A stretch of 64,000 nt of DNA from Pedobacter hiemivivus (GTDB lineage Bacteria; Bacteroidota; Bacteroidia; Sphingobacteriales; Sphingobacteriaceae), in contig NZ_SJSM01000010.1 of NCBI RefSeq assembly GCF_004331685.1, forward strand, positions 62,001 through 126,000, given 5' to 3'. Under the pieces are notes generated by a model, which did no database searches, had not been told where the DNA came from, and worked only from the letters and a program-made list of their open reading frames with translations. The position numbers and the translations under genes were made by a program. This document shows, piece by piece, positions 34,445 to 42,882 of the stretch. Every line of letters begins with the position of its first letter. Position 1 is the stretch's first letter.

Positions 34445-35115
34445 AGATCAGCCCATCCAGTTGGTGGTAATAGTTTTGTCTGCTCACCAGGGTTTTTACT
34501 TGAAACCATTTTCATAGATGAGGATAACCATAAAAAGAATTCCCTGAACATCAATCCTTTTAATTTTATAGGCGAACGAACGGTTAATTTACTAAGTACA
34601 TCCATATTTGCACTCTCTACTCCAATTGCAAAAAAGGCGAACTTGTTTTCCTGTTCACCCTCTTGAATCATTTTTGCTGCATTTGACCAATTGTCTGTAG
34701 GCCCTCCATCGGTTATTAATATAATCCAGGGCTTGTAATAGCCTACGCCATTCTCTCGATAAAGCTGTTTTCTTTTATTTATAAGTTCGATTCCCATTGT
34801 AATAGCAGAACCAATCGGTGTATCTCCATTTGCAGTTAATTTCTTAGGATAAAAATTGTCGACAGTCTGAAAGTCTGACTCCAAGGAAACAGGGCCAAAG
34901 GTAACCACAGCGACCTCAACTCGTTTTGAAGCAAGTGAATCCTGCAGCAATTCATCTTTCAATGTTTGGATGCCATCATTGAGTTCCTGGATTGGTCGTC
35001 CACCCATAGAAGTTGAAGTATCAAGCAACAACATACACGGACACCTAGATTCAGGATTGTTAGCAAAGTCATCAGAACCGAATGGGATCTGTTCAAAAGA
35101 AATATATTCATCCAT
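34441..35115 (-). CDS. terY: TerY-like von Willebrand factor A domain protein
   Basis: 224 residues, a single vWA domain. The MIDAS residues are visible: DTSTSMGG (32-39), Thr in NGDTPIGSAI (about 95-104) and ITDGGPTD (about 132-139). TerY-type vWA proteins are coupled to a PP2C phosphatase and kinase in the TerY-P triad, first noted in tellurite-resistance clusters and later in defence islands. The gene begins the three-gene operon; its upstream region (35116-35331) is shared with the divergent ART-like gene and has two copies of a 13-base direct repeat. Confidence 0.92.
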   Translation of the reverse strand: MDEYISFEQIPFGSDDFANNPESRCPCMLLLDTSTSMGGRPIQELNDGIQTLKDELLQDSLASKRVEVAVVTFGPVSLESDFQTVDNFYPKKLTANGDTPIGSAITMGIELINKRKQLYRENGVGYYKPWIILITDGGPTDNWSNAAKMIQEGEQENKFAFFAIGVESANMDVLSKLTVRSPIKLKGLMFREFFLWLSSSMKMVSSKNPGEQTKLLPPTGWADL

Positions 35116-35182
35116 AAGACACGTTTTTGAATTAGGTGCTAATATATATGAAAATCCTCATCCTTAGCATTCCTCTCAAGCG

Positions 35183-35250
35183 AAAAAAACACACCTAAAG
35201 GGTTAAGTGTAATTTCGGTCACTTTTGGATTTATATTAAAAAAACACACC
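35183..35250. repeat. Direct repeat in the divergent control region
   Basis: AAAAAAACACACC occurs at 35183-35195 and again at 35238-35250, 55 bases apart, between terY and the ART-like gene. The second copy also begins an inverted repeat with 35274-35288 (AACACACCGA against TCGGATGTGTT, imperfect). The arrangement suggests a shared regulator for the divergent operons. Confidence 0.45.
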
Positions 35251-35331
35251 GATTCTTCATAGATCATTGTAAAAAGTCGGATGTGTTCCCGATTTCGTTT
35301 CGTGAGCAGAAAATTAGATTTATATTCGAAG

Positions 35332-35997
35332 ATGTACTTTCAAAAATTCATTAAGGGAATAAATGGCATCAAAAAATTTCAGGCAGAACATATGCTTGAA
35401 AATGGAATTCCGTGTAACTGGTGGCGTAACCAAAACAGAATCTCTCCAATAGAAGTCAAATCAAAGTTGATTGAGCCAAATGTCGAACTTCACCTGAACA
35501 AATACGACAAGCAGCTTCCCTCGTCACATCCTGAATTTGCGCCTAACAGGACGTACGGAGATATTTCTCCATTTATTTCTACTACTGCTGGTGCGTATCA
35601 AAGAGCCTATAATGATCAATATGATTTTGGATTTAATAAGTTGTTTTCTCCTTTAGTTACTGCGCTTGGATTTGCGACCAAAACATTTACAAGTGATGGG
35701 GTTTTATTTTATGGGTATCTCATTACTTTAGGAAAAAAAGCGGTTGAAATGCAGCAATTTGCTGAAGAGGTAAGGGAGATGCACATTTATACCAATTACC
35801 TGCCACATCATCATGAAGGAGAAATTATGGCAAAAATCATTATACCTTCTGTACAAATCGAAAAAGTTGAGTTCTATGATTCGGATGGATTACTGGAGAA
35901 AATTGAAAGAAAAGAGAAGATTAAACCAACTTTTTCAATTAAAAACTTATACTACAAGGACCCCAATAAATTTTCAAATATCAGGGAAATATTATGA
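35332..35997 (+). CDS. ADP-ribosyltransferase-like protein (putative)
   Basis: 221 residues from ATG 35332; an upstream ATG at 35281 would add 17 residues, but TATATTCG (35321-35328), one base off the -7 consensus, just before 35332 favours the later, nearly leaderless start. The protein shows SPFISTTAGA (about 79-88) and HHHEGEIMAKIIIP (about 159-172), resembling the STS and ExE elements of R-S-E class ADP-ribosyltransferases, with candidate arginines upstream. If real, it would transfer ADP-ribose from NAD to a target. I do not know its family by name. Last bases overlap the next gene (ATGA). The enzymatic call is tentative. Confidence 0.5.
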   Translation: MYFQKFIKGINGIKKFQAEHMLENGIPCNWWRNQNRISPIEVKSKLIEPNVELHLNKYDKQLPSSHPEFAPNRTYGDISPFISTTAGAYQRAYNDQYDFGFNKLFSPLVTALGFATKTFTSDGVLFYGYLITLGKKAVEMQQFAEEVREMHIYTNYLPHHHEGEIMAKIIIPSVQIEKVEFYDSDGLLEKIERKEKIKPTFSIKNLYYKDPNKFSNIREIL

Positions 35998-36791
35998 GCA
36001 AATCAAATTTAGATGCGTTAAATCTTTCGCCTGAAAAATTGGCGAAAGTTGCCTTGGTCTACGAAGGATATGCTGAGGGACTTTTTGAGAAAGACGGGGT
36101 TAAAGTTGATCCTGAATATAAGGCCTCAAGTTATGTAATAAGTGCCTGTTTTATTTTGCCAGTAGACCCTAGCAAGGCGAAAGCAAAATTTTATGAGGCG
36201 GCAAAAATCTATAAAGAATTGGGCCAGCCCATATGGAAACTATATGGCATATGCAGTGATAATTACGAAGGAATTTTAAAGGAACAATCCAATGGTGTTC
36301 TTGAATATGAGGATAATCAAGCGGAACAGTTTTTCACGATATTAGCCGACTTTTACCTCAGTGTGAGTTCTAGAAAAAATAGAGAAGTCCACTACGAAGA
36401 AAGACTTCGATCTTTTCACAACGAATTCGTTGGCAAGGTACCAAATCTAGGAATACCACTAAATTTCATTATCGAGCTAATAGATGATGCTAAAAATTGG
36501 AATGGGGAGATTAATAAAAATAATCTCGTTCGTTTTTCAGAGTTATTGCGCAGAAGTGTTGAACTATTAAATTTGAATCAATCAGATAGCTATCACTGGC
36601 AAAACATGTTTGGATCAATGATTCCAATTGAGCCAATCACTATTGCTGTAATTGTGCCGCTTTTAAAAAAATGGAACTCGTTTTCAAATATTATCGAACT
36701 AATTACCTTAATAGAACCCAACAACAAAGAACGATTGTTCTTAGCATTAGCAGAGAGTATCATTAAAAAAAACAACTCTGAAAATACCTAA
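35994..36791 (+). CDS. Hypothetical helical protein, repeat-like
   Basis: 265 residues, nearly all helical. The N-terminal half reads like tetratricopeptide-type repeats: PEKLAKVALVYEGYAEGLF, PSKAKAKFYEAAKIYKELG and AEQFFTILADFYLS, without exact consensus. The C-terminal half contains LVRFSELLRRSVELL and several leucine-rich helices. No signal peptide. Its start overlaps the ART-like gene by 4 bases, so it is likely its partner, perhaps an inhibitor or adaptor. Function unknown. Confidence 0.6.
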   Translation: MSKSNLDALNLSPEKLAKVALVYEGYAEGLFEKDGVKVDPEYKASSYVISACFILPVDPSKAKAKFYEAAKIYKELGQPIWKLYGICSDNYEGILKEQSNGVLEYEDNQAEQFFTILADFYLSVSSRKNREVHYEERLRSFHNEFVGKVPNLGIPLNFIIELIDDAKNWNGEINKNNLVRFSELLRRSVELLNLNQSDSYHWQNMFGSMIPIEPITIAVIVPLLKKWNSFSNIIELITLIEPNNKERLFLALAESIIKKNNSENT

Positions 36792-36829
36792 TCGTTGTTA
36801 ATGTTCTATTTCATTTAAATTATCTATTT

Positions 36830-37618
36830 ATGCGAGTAAAATCTAAAGAATTTCAGGAACACGAAGTCTTCTCGAATCTTGATAAGTATATCAAATTTTA
36901 TGACTCCCTATCTATGAACATTATGTTTTTTATGAGTATGGGGACGAAATCCATTATCAACATTGATACATACGTTTATTCGTCGATGCAAGGCACACTT
37001 GAATCAATCAAAGCTGTTTTAATGATGGGAAAAATTAATGATTCGTATAGCCTGCTAAGGAAATTCTATGATTCCATTTATATAAATGTTTATACCAACC
37101 TGTATCTAGATGACAATCACAATAGTGAGAATTTTATTGTAAAACAAATTCAAAGCTGGCTAGAGGGGACTGAACAGCTTCCCGCTACAAGAACTATATC
37201 AGACTATATTAGGAAACATAAAAAAGTAGAGGACCTCAATAACCTGCTCTATCGCGACAAGCGGTATTCAATCATTAGGGAGAGGTGTAATGACAATGCA
37301 CACTACAACTTTTATAAAAACGTGCTTTTAAATGACGATAAGATTGTAAACCCAGGAAGGGAAAAAGCAATGAGGCACCTATCTGAGGACATAAGCCAAT
37401 TGATGATTTGTCACCTCTCTTATCTGTTTTACATAAATGAGCATTATATGATGTCATCCGATTACAGAGACTATCTGGATGTAGGAGAAACGCCGCCAAA
37501 AGATTCCCAATATTGGGTGGCCACATTTATTCAGAATATTTTTAACGACCTAATTAAAACATTCAGACCTGATATCGCCAATCTTATTAAAGACAAAACA
37601 AGTATGCTCCTAGAATAA
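36830..37618 (+). CDS. HEPN-like/abortive-infection-type protein
   Basis: 262 residues, helical. SLLRKFYDSIYINVYTNLYL (about 74-93) resembles the core helix of DUF5677/Abi-type HEPN proteins, and an Rx5H motif (RCNDNAH, Arg152-His158) follows in a later helix, fitting a catalytic HEPN RNase. It lies 38 bases after the helical protein and is likely the third gene of the operon. Nothing notable occurs in the 156 bases before the converging diadenylate cyclase gene. RNA cleavage is inferred from the motif only. Confidence 0.6.
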   Translation: MRVKSKEFQEHEVFSNLDKYIKFYDSLSMNIMFFMSMGTKSIINIDTYVYSSMQGTLESIKAVLMMGKINDSYSLLRKFYDSIYINVYTNLYLDDNHNSENFIVKQIQSWLEGTEQLPATRTISDYIRKHKKVEDLNNLLYRDKRYSIIRERCNDNAHYNFYKNVLLNDDKIVNPGREKAMRHLSEDISQLMICHLSYLFYINEHYMMSSDYRDYLDVGETPPKDSQYWVATFIQNIFNDLIKTFRPDIANLIKDKTSMLLE

Positions 37619-37774
37619 AGTAAACTTACATATGCTTTATTTTTCACCGTTCCAGCGCTAAACATTCATAGAAACCGTCTGAAATAGTGCTAGTTCCATT
37701 TGCTTCGATAAACAAGTTCCCATTTATGCAACGTCAATTAGAGTATATATAAGGTCTCCTCGGTGCAGATTTCC

Positions 37775-39526
37775 TTAAATATAAAAACTATCGTCCATTT
37801 GAGGATTCGATGTAAGATCACTATAGGTACTTGTCATTTTGGGGTCGGCTTCAAACTTTTTTTCTATTTGCTTCCTAACCTCATTGATGGTCACGCATTC
37901 ATCCTGTTGTAAATAAAACTGTATTGATTTGAAATAATGCATCTTCCGTTTAAAGCTAACTGAGTCAAATTTGCTTTCGTCGAGTATTTTTTTAAAATCC
38001 TTAATTGCATATTCTACCGTACTGTGCTTAATCTGAGGGATCAGATCAGGTAGAAGATTAATCATCCCGTCCTCAGAGACTATAATAATAGCCAAAGACT
38101 TCGAATTATCAAACTTTTCGTAATATCTGATGGCAGAGTTGTACCTCGCACCACGCGCGGAATCCCCCTTATCTGACGCTAGACCATCCAAAATAACGCC
38201 GATTGCATGACAGTTCGCATCTCTATCAAGTAGCAGTGCACCATCAATTGATGTAACCTTCTTTATCATACTATCTGTAAGCTTTATGGGCTTAATTGGA
38301 AAGCTTTGCCGCCCCAGTCTTTCTGCTTCCAACTTTGCAAGATCCGAAATTACGATCATCGTCCCATGCTTTTGATCACATGCCGCCATAGCTACCTCCC
38401 AAAGATCATCTAGTTGGCTTTTGGAAATGTCCTTAAATATTCTGAAGAAGTCGGAGTAAAATTTCTCTTGGTTGATTTTCTCAGATGGGAGTTTTGGTTG
38501 TCGATATTCAACTTCCATAAGGGGATTATTGTCATGAGACACAACCCAGGTAAAATGACTAGTAAAATTAATTATGAATAAGCTTTCATCCTTCGGATTG
38601 TATTTATTTCTAATTTCACCCAGCCCATAAATCAATGTTGAATCACACACTATGGCAGAACTACTATCGGAAACTTCCAGAAATTTACGTACCATCCGAA
38701 AATCCTTGACCTTAATTGGTTGGGCAAGTTCAAGCGTCAGTTTTACGTTTTTATGTCCTTTTTCAGCAACTATAATACTGCCTAGCCCTATAGCTCCTTC
38801 GTATCTTAAAGAGGCTATTTGATTACAGGCTTCATATAATCCGTGGATACCATCAAAATTTCCACCAGCAGCCGAAATTGTATACATAAATTGTCGGCCG
38901 GCAACACGAAACAATTCATCGGCATCCCTATCAATCACTGAAAATCCTCTGTTAGGATCTTTTAATGCATTTGAGCATTCATTTAGAAAACATGTAATGA
39001 TTGCTTCGGTAAGTGATCTTAAAATCGGAAATTGATCATACTTATCCTTTACAAGGGAATATTGTGATTTTGTAAACGCATTCGACAACGTAAGTACAGT
39101 GAATACTAGAAAACCTTCAATGTAAATGGGAGAGGCGACATGATAGTCGCTCTCATCATCGAAATCGGTTTTCTTTAGAATTCTCTTAATGGCATCAACG
39201 TAAGCCCTGTCAGTGATTTGCTGCTCATAGCTATTCTGAATCAAAGGTTGCGAGTATCGAATATTTCCCGCTTGATCGGTAGAACTCAATTCACTAGCCA
39301 AATTTTTCAGGCTTGAAAACTGATTAACACTGACCCCGCAATCTTCCGGTTCTATGCAAATGTCTTTACGACCCTCTCTCTTATCAACTAGGATTCCGAG
39401 GAAAAACACACTGGGATTTAAACCAGGAGATAATCTTCTAAAAACTTCTTCAGCAGAAAACTGTAAAGACCTGTGCATATGCCGTTGATATCCCCACATG
39501 AATAAATCGATTGTATCACCTTTCAT
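37775..39526 (-). CDS. Diadenylate cyclase (DAC domain) with long sensor-like N-terminus
   Basis: 583 residues. The C-terminal DAC domain (about 385-500) has the strand GTMIVISD, the catalytic DGA (428-430) in SIDGALLLDRD and the ATP-binding segment ARGARYNSAIRYYE, where RHR of classical enzymes is replaced by RYN; then LAIIIVSEDG. Such proteins make cyclic di-AMP from ATP. The N-terminal ~380 residues are probably a sensor region as in the DACNx families described from conflict systems, but I cannot assign it firmly. No membrane helix. A double-HTH gene lies 17 bases upstream in the same operon. Cyclase activity is likely but the motif change should be noted. Confidence 0.8.
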   Translation of the reverse strand: MKGDTIDLFMWGYQRHMHRSLQFSAEEVFRRLSPGLNPSVFFLGILVDKREGRKDICIEPEDCGVSVNQFSSLKNLASELSSTDQAGNIRYSQPLIQNSYEQQITDRAYVDAIKRILKKTDFDDESDYHVASPIYIEGFLVFTVLTLSNAFTKSQYSLVKDKYDQFPILRSLTEAIITCFLNECSNALKDPNRGFSVIDRDADELFRVAGRQFMYTISAAGGNFDGIHGLYEACNQIASLRYEGAIGLGSIIVAEKGHKNVKLTLELAQPIKVKDFRMVRKFLEVSDSSSAIVCDSTLIYGLGEIRNKYNPKDESLFIINFTSHFTWVVSHDNNPLMEVEYRQPKLPSEKINQEKFYSDFFRIFKDISKSQLDDLWEVAMAACDQKHGTMIVISDLAKLEAERLGRQSFPIKPIKLTDSMIKKVTSIDGALLLDRDANCHAIGVILDGLASDKGDSARGARYNSAIRYYEKFDNSKSLAIIIVSEDGMINLLPDLIPQIKHSTVEYAIKDFKKILDESKFDSVSFKRKMHYFKSIQFYLQQDECVTINEVRKQIEKKFEADPKMTSTYSDLTSNPQMDDSFYI

Positions 39527-39543
39527 ATAACTAAGATAGCGGT

Positions 39544-40026
39544 TTATTTATCTTTACCATTGAGATTTTGACTTCTAGCAAAATCAGTAGTTTCCAACAA
39601 TTCCTTTAACTTCAGATTCTTTAACATAGACAAGGAGCGTTCTCCGTTTTCCCATAACCGAACGGTTACAGGGTCAGCATTCATCAGCATAGCAAAACGC
39701 TTTTGACTAAGCCCGTTTACATATCTATAGGCTTTAATCTGACCTTTAATGGTAGACGTGTCCAGTTCAAATGGAAAATATCCCAGAAACTGAATAATGC
39801 GTGGGTAGTGGTTAATTTGAGGTTTGCTCCTGTTATTCTCCCAATAGGTAATGCAGTCTTCGCTAACACTAAACATCTTCGCGACATCTGTCTGAAATAT
39901 TCTAAGTTCCATCCTTCGCTTTCTTATATGCTCGCCGAGAGTCACTGGGTCTACTGGAATCGATAGTGGCAACGGTTTATCCACTTGTTGTCGGTATCGC
40001 AAACAAGGCAATGCATCTATGTCCAT
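39544..40026 (-). CDS. Double helix-turn-helix XRE regulator at island edge
   Basis: 160 residues with two XRE-like HTH domains: residues about 33-80 (GEHIRKRRMELRIFQTDVAKMF, SEDCITYWENN) and about 90-140 (GQIKAYRYVNGLSQKRFAM, DPVTVRLWENG). The first ~10 codons, beginning at the ATG at 40026, lie opposite the truncated comM coding sequence, so the 5' end of this gene is formed at the island junction and its original start may differ (for example a TTG at about 40011). It precedes the diadenylate cyclase gene by 17 bases and probably regulates it. Confidence 0.8.
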   Translation of the reverse strand: MDIDALPCLRYRQQVDKPLPLSIPVDPVTLGEHIRKRRMELRIFQTDVAKMFSVSEDCITYWENNRSKPQINHYPRIIQFLGYFPFELDTSTIKGQIKAYRYVNGLSQKRFAMLMNADPVTVRLWENGERSLSMLKNLKLKELLETTDFARSQNLNGKDK

Positions 40027-40505
40027 GTGGCTTTTTTAACCATCCTGAAAAGGAATGCATTTGCGGTTCTGGTGTCGTTCAAAAATACCTCAGCAAAATA
40101 TCTGGCCCTTTATTAGACCGCATCGATTTGCATGTAGAAGTAACGCCTGTAAATTTCAACGAGCTGACTTCTGCTTTCGAAACAGAAAAGAGTGCCACCA
40201 TCAGAGAAAGGGTGATTAAGGCTCGGGCTATTCAGGATACCCGCTTCAGTACCAGTCAAAACTTATACTACAACGCACAAATGAGCCCCAATATGGTTCG
40301 AACCGTTTGCAAAATAAATGATGCTGGGCAAGGTTTAATTAAAAAAGCGATGGAAAAGCTCGGCCTTTCGGCCCGCGCTTATGATCGTATTTTAAAAGTA
40401 TCCAGAACCATTGCCGACCTTGCGGAAAGTAAGGACATTAAACTAGAGCATCTGGCAGAGGCAATACATTACCGCAGTCTTGACAGGGATAGTTGGTCGG
40501 GTTAA
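40008..40505 (+). pseudogene. comM: 3' fragment of comM (yifB), Mg-chelatase-like ATPase
   Basis: About 162 codons with the conserved end of ComM: CPCGFFNHPEKECIC, then VVQKYLSKISGPLLDRIDLHVEV (in two conserved blocks), a RVIKARAIQDTRF arginine-rich segment and LGLSARAYDRILKVSRTIADL. A full ComM has ~510 residues; the nucleotide-binding N-terminal two thirds is absent. The conserved AMNPCPCG reads AMHLCPCG here, so homology starts near 40020. ComM is a hexameric helicase for branch migration in transformation and a known insertion hotspot for genomic islands. The fragment marks the right edge of the island; its upstream frame to 39966 is island sequence. Confidence 0.88.
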
Positions 40506-40765
40506 TCTAAAAGATCTTCCTCAGTTTCGTCCTCATCCTCTTCTTCCGGTACATGTGCCACAATCGCACGGCCAATGGCGTTGATCTCCTCGTTGGTTTC
40601 AAATAAAGGCAAAGCCGTCACCTCATCGAGCTTTAACCATTGCTCTTCCGTATCTTTTTGAATGTGCACGTATTCCTTTCCGTCTTTAAAAATAACGTAA
40701 GTATCTTCCCCTTCAGGAAATACAGCATAATCTATTGTCCCTATTGTAATGTCAAATGGTTGCAT
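40502..40765 (-). CDS. Small acidic hypothetical protein
   Basis: 87 residues. A beta-rich N-terminal part (FDITIGTIDYAVFPEG, TYVIFKDGKEYVHIQ) precedes a helix and a strongly acidic C-terminus (PEEEDEDETEED). No signal peptide. Its stop overlaps the comM fragment's stop by four bases. It lies 31 bases after the COG3014-type lipoprotein gene on the same strand, so it may be the last gene of that operon. Function unknown; conserved in related genomes as far as its compact form suggests, which I cannot check. Confidence 0.65.
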   Translation of the reverse strand: MQPFDITIGTIDYAVFPEGEDTYVIFKDGKEYVHIQKDTEEQWLKLDEVTALPLFETNEEINAIGRAIVAHVPEEEDEDETEEDLLD

Positions 40766-40796
40766 ATTGTATTCTATTGTTAATTGTATGAAACGG

Positions 40797-42230
40797 TTAG
40801 CGTAAAGTTGAGTAGTTATAAAACTGTAGCCTTCCAGTTCCTGTAATTTCTATTGTTTTCGATTCTTCAGTCCCCGATGCGCTTTTTAAACTCAGGGTGA
40901 TGGTATTGTTTCCTTTCTGCAAAGGTATGCGTGTATAACTAATATTAGCAGGTAAAGATTGCCAATTTCGCGTATCCGCTTTTTCTGAAAGCAAACTATA
41001 CAACTGCATCCCAAAGCCCAGTCCTTCTAACAAAGAGTTGTCCTTCCCATCTTTACCTGATCCTTTTGAACTTTGCCTAAGCACATATTCCGCACTCTTT
41101 TTAACTGCCAACCTAGTCAAGACCTTCCCCATCTCTTTCATAAAACGCTGACTCAAGGTTTTAAAAGCGAGCTCATTTATGTCTTCAGCCTTTTCAAATG
41201 AAACGGTTTGCGCACCATTGCTTAAAGTGGCCGAATTATAATATGGCGCTCGGGCAACATATTTTGGATAGGTGGCTCTTAAGCTCTCTACACCATTCAG
41301 GTTAAAATTACCATCGCTATAGCCATAATTAAAGGGTATAATGATCGACCCTCCAAGGTTGGTAAAAAACAAATCGCCAGAGCTGCCCTTAACTAAAGAA
41401 AAGAAGAATTCTTCCTGTTGTTTTACTGGTGCAAGGCCATTCTCCCAAAAGAAAACGAGCTCTCCACCTTCAGGTGCAGCCTTAGATTCGTATTTCATAC
41501 CAAATAGACCTTCAAAGCGTCCCAGTTCGGAAGTAAAGCCATTCAAATAGGCCGTTCTCAATACATCCCGCTTAAGTTCATCCGGCATTTTTGTACCATA
41601 GTAGGTCTGATTTTCACTTTTCAAGTACACCTCTACGGCATTTCTATAAGCAATAAAAGCATTGTTTACATCCCTATCGCTTTCATAAATCAATCCCTGA
41701 AGCATTAGAGAGAAGGCATCTTTTGAATAGCGGCTATCTTTATCGTTAAACTTATCGCCTTGCTGCTGTGATTGCAGGCTGATCCGTCTGGCCTCCACTA
41801 TGGCGTCTTCCGTTTTATTCAGGTACACATAGTTTAAGGCTTTATAATAATGAATCATAAACTTCTCAAAATCCTCGCCCTTATAGCTTTGTGTCATTGG
41901 GTTTACCAATGTTCCCACTACTGCATCCATAGCCCCGCCAATTCCATTCTCCAGGAGCTGATCGGCTTCATTAAAATATTGGTTGCTACTTTCATAATCG
42001 CCAGCAAGGTGACTAGCTTTCCCCTTCTCCATTAAAAAAAGGAGCTTGTTCCGTGGCTTTTGCAACAGCTTGTTCTTATCCAACTCTTTCACTGCTTCGG
42101 CATAATTACCTGCAGAGATTTGCTTATAATAAGACGCAATCATGTCGTTGTAGCTGGAACAGCCGAAAAGAAAAAGCATCACTCCTAAAAAGAATGATGC
42201 TTTAAAGATATTCCTGCGGATATGTGCCAT
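40797..42230 (-). CDS. COG3014-type TPR lipoprotein
   Basis: 477 residues with lipoprotein signal ending at Cys24 (LFLFGC). The N-terminal half has TPR-like helices (ISAGNYAEAVKELDKN, GKASHLAGDYESSNQYFNEAD) and a YKALNYVYLNKTEDAIVEARR segment typical of COG3014. A middle part with ELVFFWENGLAPVK and a C-terminal beta region (TITLSLKSASGTEESKTI) follow. COG3014 proteins usually neighbour an LpoB-like gene, as here 26 bases upstream. It likely resides in the outer membrane and assists a peptidoglycan synthase or envelope assembly; the exact role is not established. Confidence 0.85.
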   Translation of the reverse strand: MAHIRRNIFKASFFLGVMLFLFGCSSYNDMIASYYKQISAGNYAEAVKELDKNKLLQKPRNKLLFLMEKGKASHLAGDYESSNQYFNEADQLLENGIGGAMDAVVGTLVNPMTQSYKGEDFEKFMIHYYKALNYVYLNKTEDAIVEARRISLQSQQQGDKFNDKDSRYSKDAFSLMLQGLIYESDRDVNNAFIAYRNAVEVYLKSENQTYYGTKMPDELKRDVLRTAYLNGFTSELGRFEGLFGMKYESKAAPEGGELVFFWENGLAPVKQQEEFFFSLVKGSSGDLFFTNLGGSIIIPFNYGYSDGNFNLNGVESLRATYPKYVARAPYYNSATLSNGAQTVSFEKAEDINELAFKTLSQRFMKEMGKVLTRLAVKKSAEYVLRQSSKGSGKDGKDNSLLEGLGFGMQLYSLLSEKADTRNWQSLPANISYTRIPLQKGNNTITLSLKSASGTEESKTIEITGTGRLQFYNYSTLR

Positions 42231-42256
42231 ATTGTATTTAGTCGGTGTAATGCCGA

Positions 42257-42850
42257 CTAATTTTTAACGTATTTAGCTATTTTCTTATCTCCAATCCAAA
42301 CTACTTCGTTGGTCTGAATATCAGTAAGCTCTAAATTCACCTGATAATACACTACTTTTTTACGTTTATGCGAATCTACTATAGAATTGATCGATCCCTG
42401 AAGGATATAATCCGCTCCATTTTCTAATCCGAATTTCTTCATCGTAGAGATCGTTGCATTGTCTTGCTGATCTGCTTTCTCTCCACGTAACTCTTCTCTT
42501 TTTTTACCGCCCTGTACTAAACGTACACGCTCACTTTTAATAAAAGACTGCTCTACATCTTTGACAAAGGTTTCGGCATCAATATGTTCGTGACTTTTGT
42601 TTTGCATAACACCAACAATAACCACAGGTCTTTTGCCTTGTTTCTCTTCCAGGTGAGTGGATAGCCACTTACCCCCCAAAATTGTCTGTGTCATCTCTTC
42701 CGCAACAAGTCTGGAATCGGTATTGTTCCAATTACCACTTACATCAATCGCCTGATCCGTGCTTACGCGTGTTACTTGTCGTGAACAAGAAGTGATTATC
42801 ATTCCCGAAACGGCAATAGCCGCAATAGTCATTATCTTTTTTACCTGCAT
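42257..42850 (-). CDS. lpoB: LpoB-like penicillin-binding protein activator
   Basis: 197 residues from the ATG at 42850; an upstream in-frame ATG at 42898 overlaps the previous gene and would place the signal too far in. Signal with lipobox at Cys22 (IITSC). The LpoB fold is recognisable: SRLVAEEMTQTIL, then RPVVIVGVMQNKSHEHID, KSERVRLV and GADYILQGSINSIVD. LpoB lipoproteins span from the outer membrane to stimulate PBP1b-type synthases. It sits between a Tyr/Gly-rich protein gene and the COG3014 gene in a four-gene operon. Confidence 0.88.
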   Translation of the reverse strand: MQVKKIMTIAAIAVSGMIITSCSRQVTRVSTDQAIDVSGNWNNTDSRLVAEEMTQTILGGKWLSTHLEEKQGKRPVVIVGVMQNKSHEHIDAETFVKDVEQSFIKSERVRLVQGGKKREELRGEKADQQDNATISTMKKFGLENGADYILQGSINSIVDSHKRKKVVYYQVNLELTDIQTNEVVWIGDKKIAKYVKN

Positions 42851-42882
42851 TTTTTTGAATATAAAGTTTTTAAATATGCTGT

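Noticed and set aside
1..40026. A CRISPR array or diversity-generating retroelement in the island
   Set aside because: No regularly spaced direct repeats and no cas, RT or variable-repeat genes were found on either strand.
39900..40110. tRNA or terminal inverted repeat at the comM junction
   Set aside because: No tRNA-like fold is present; short TGT/ACA look-alikes near 39990-40004 do not form a convincing Tn7- or Tn5053-type end.
39966..40505. Open frame read as a full 179-residue gene beginning MATVYPLV
   Set aside because: The first ~18 codons are the antisense of the double-HTH gene and have no similarity to ComM; only the part from about 40008 is comM-derived, so it is annotated as a truncated pseudogene.
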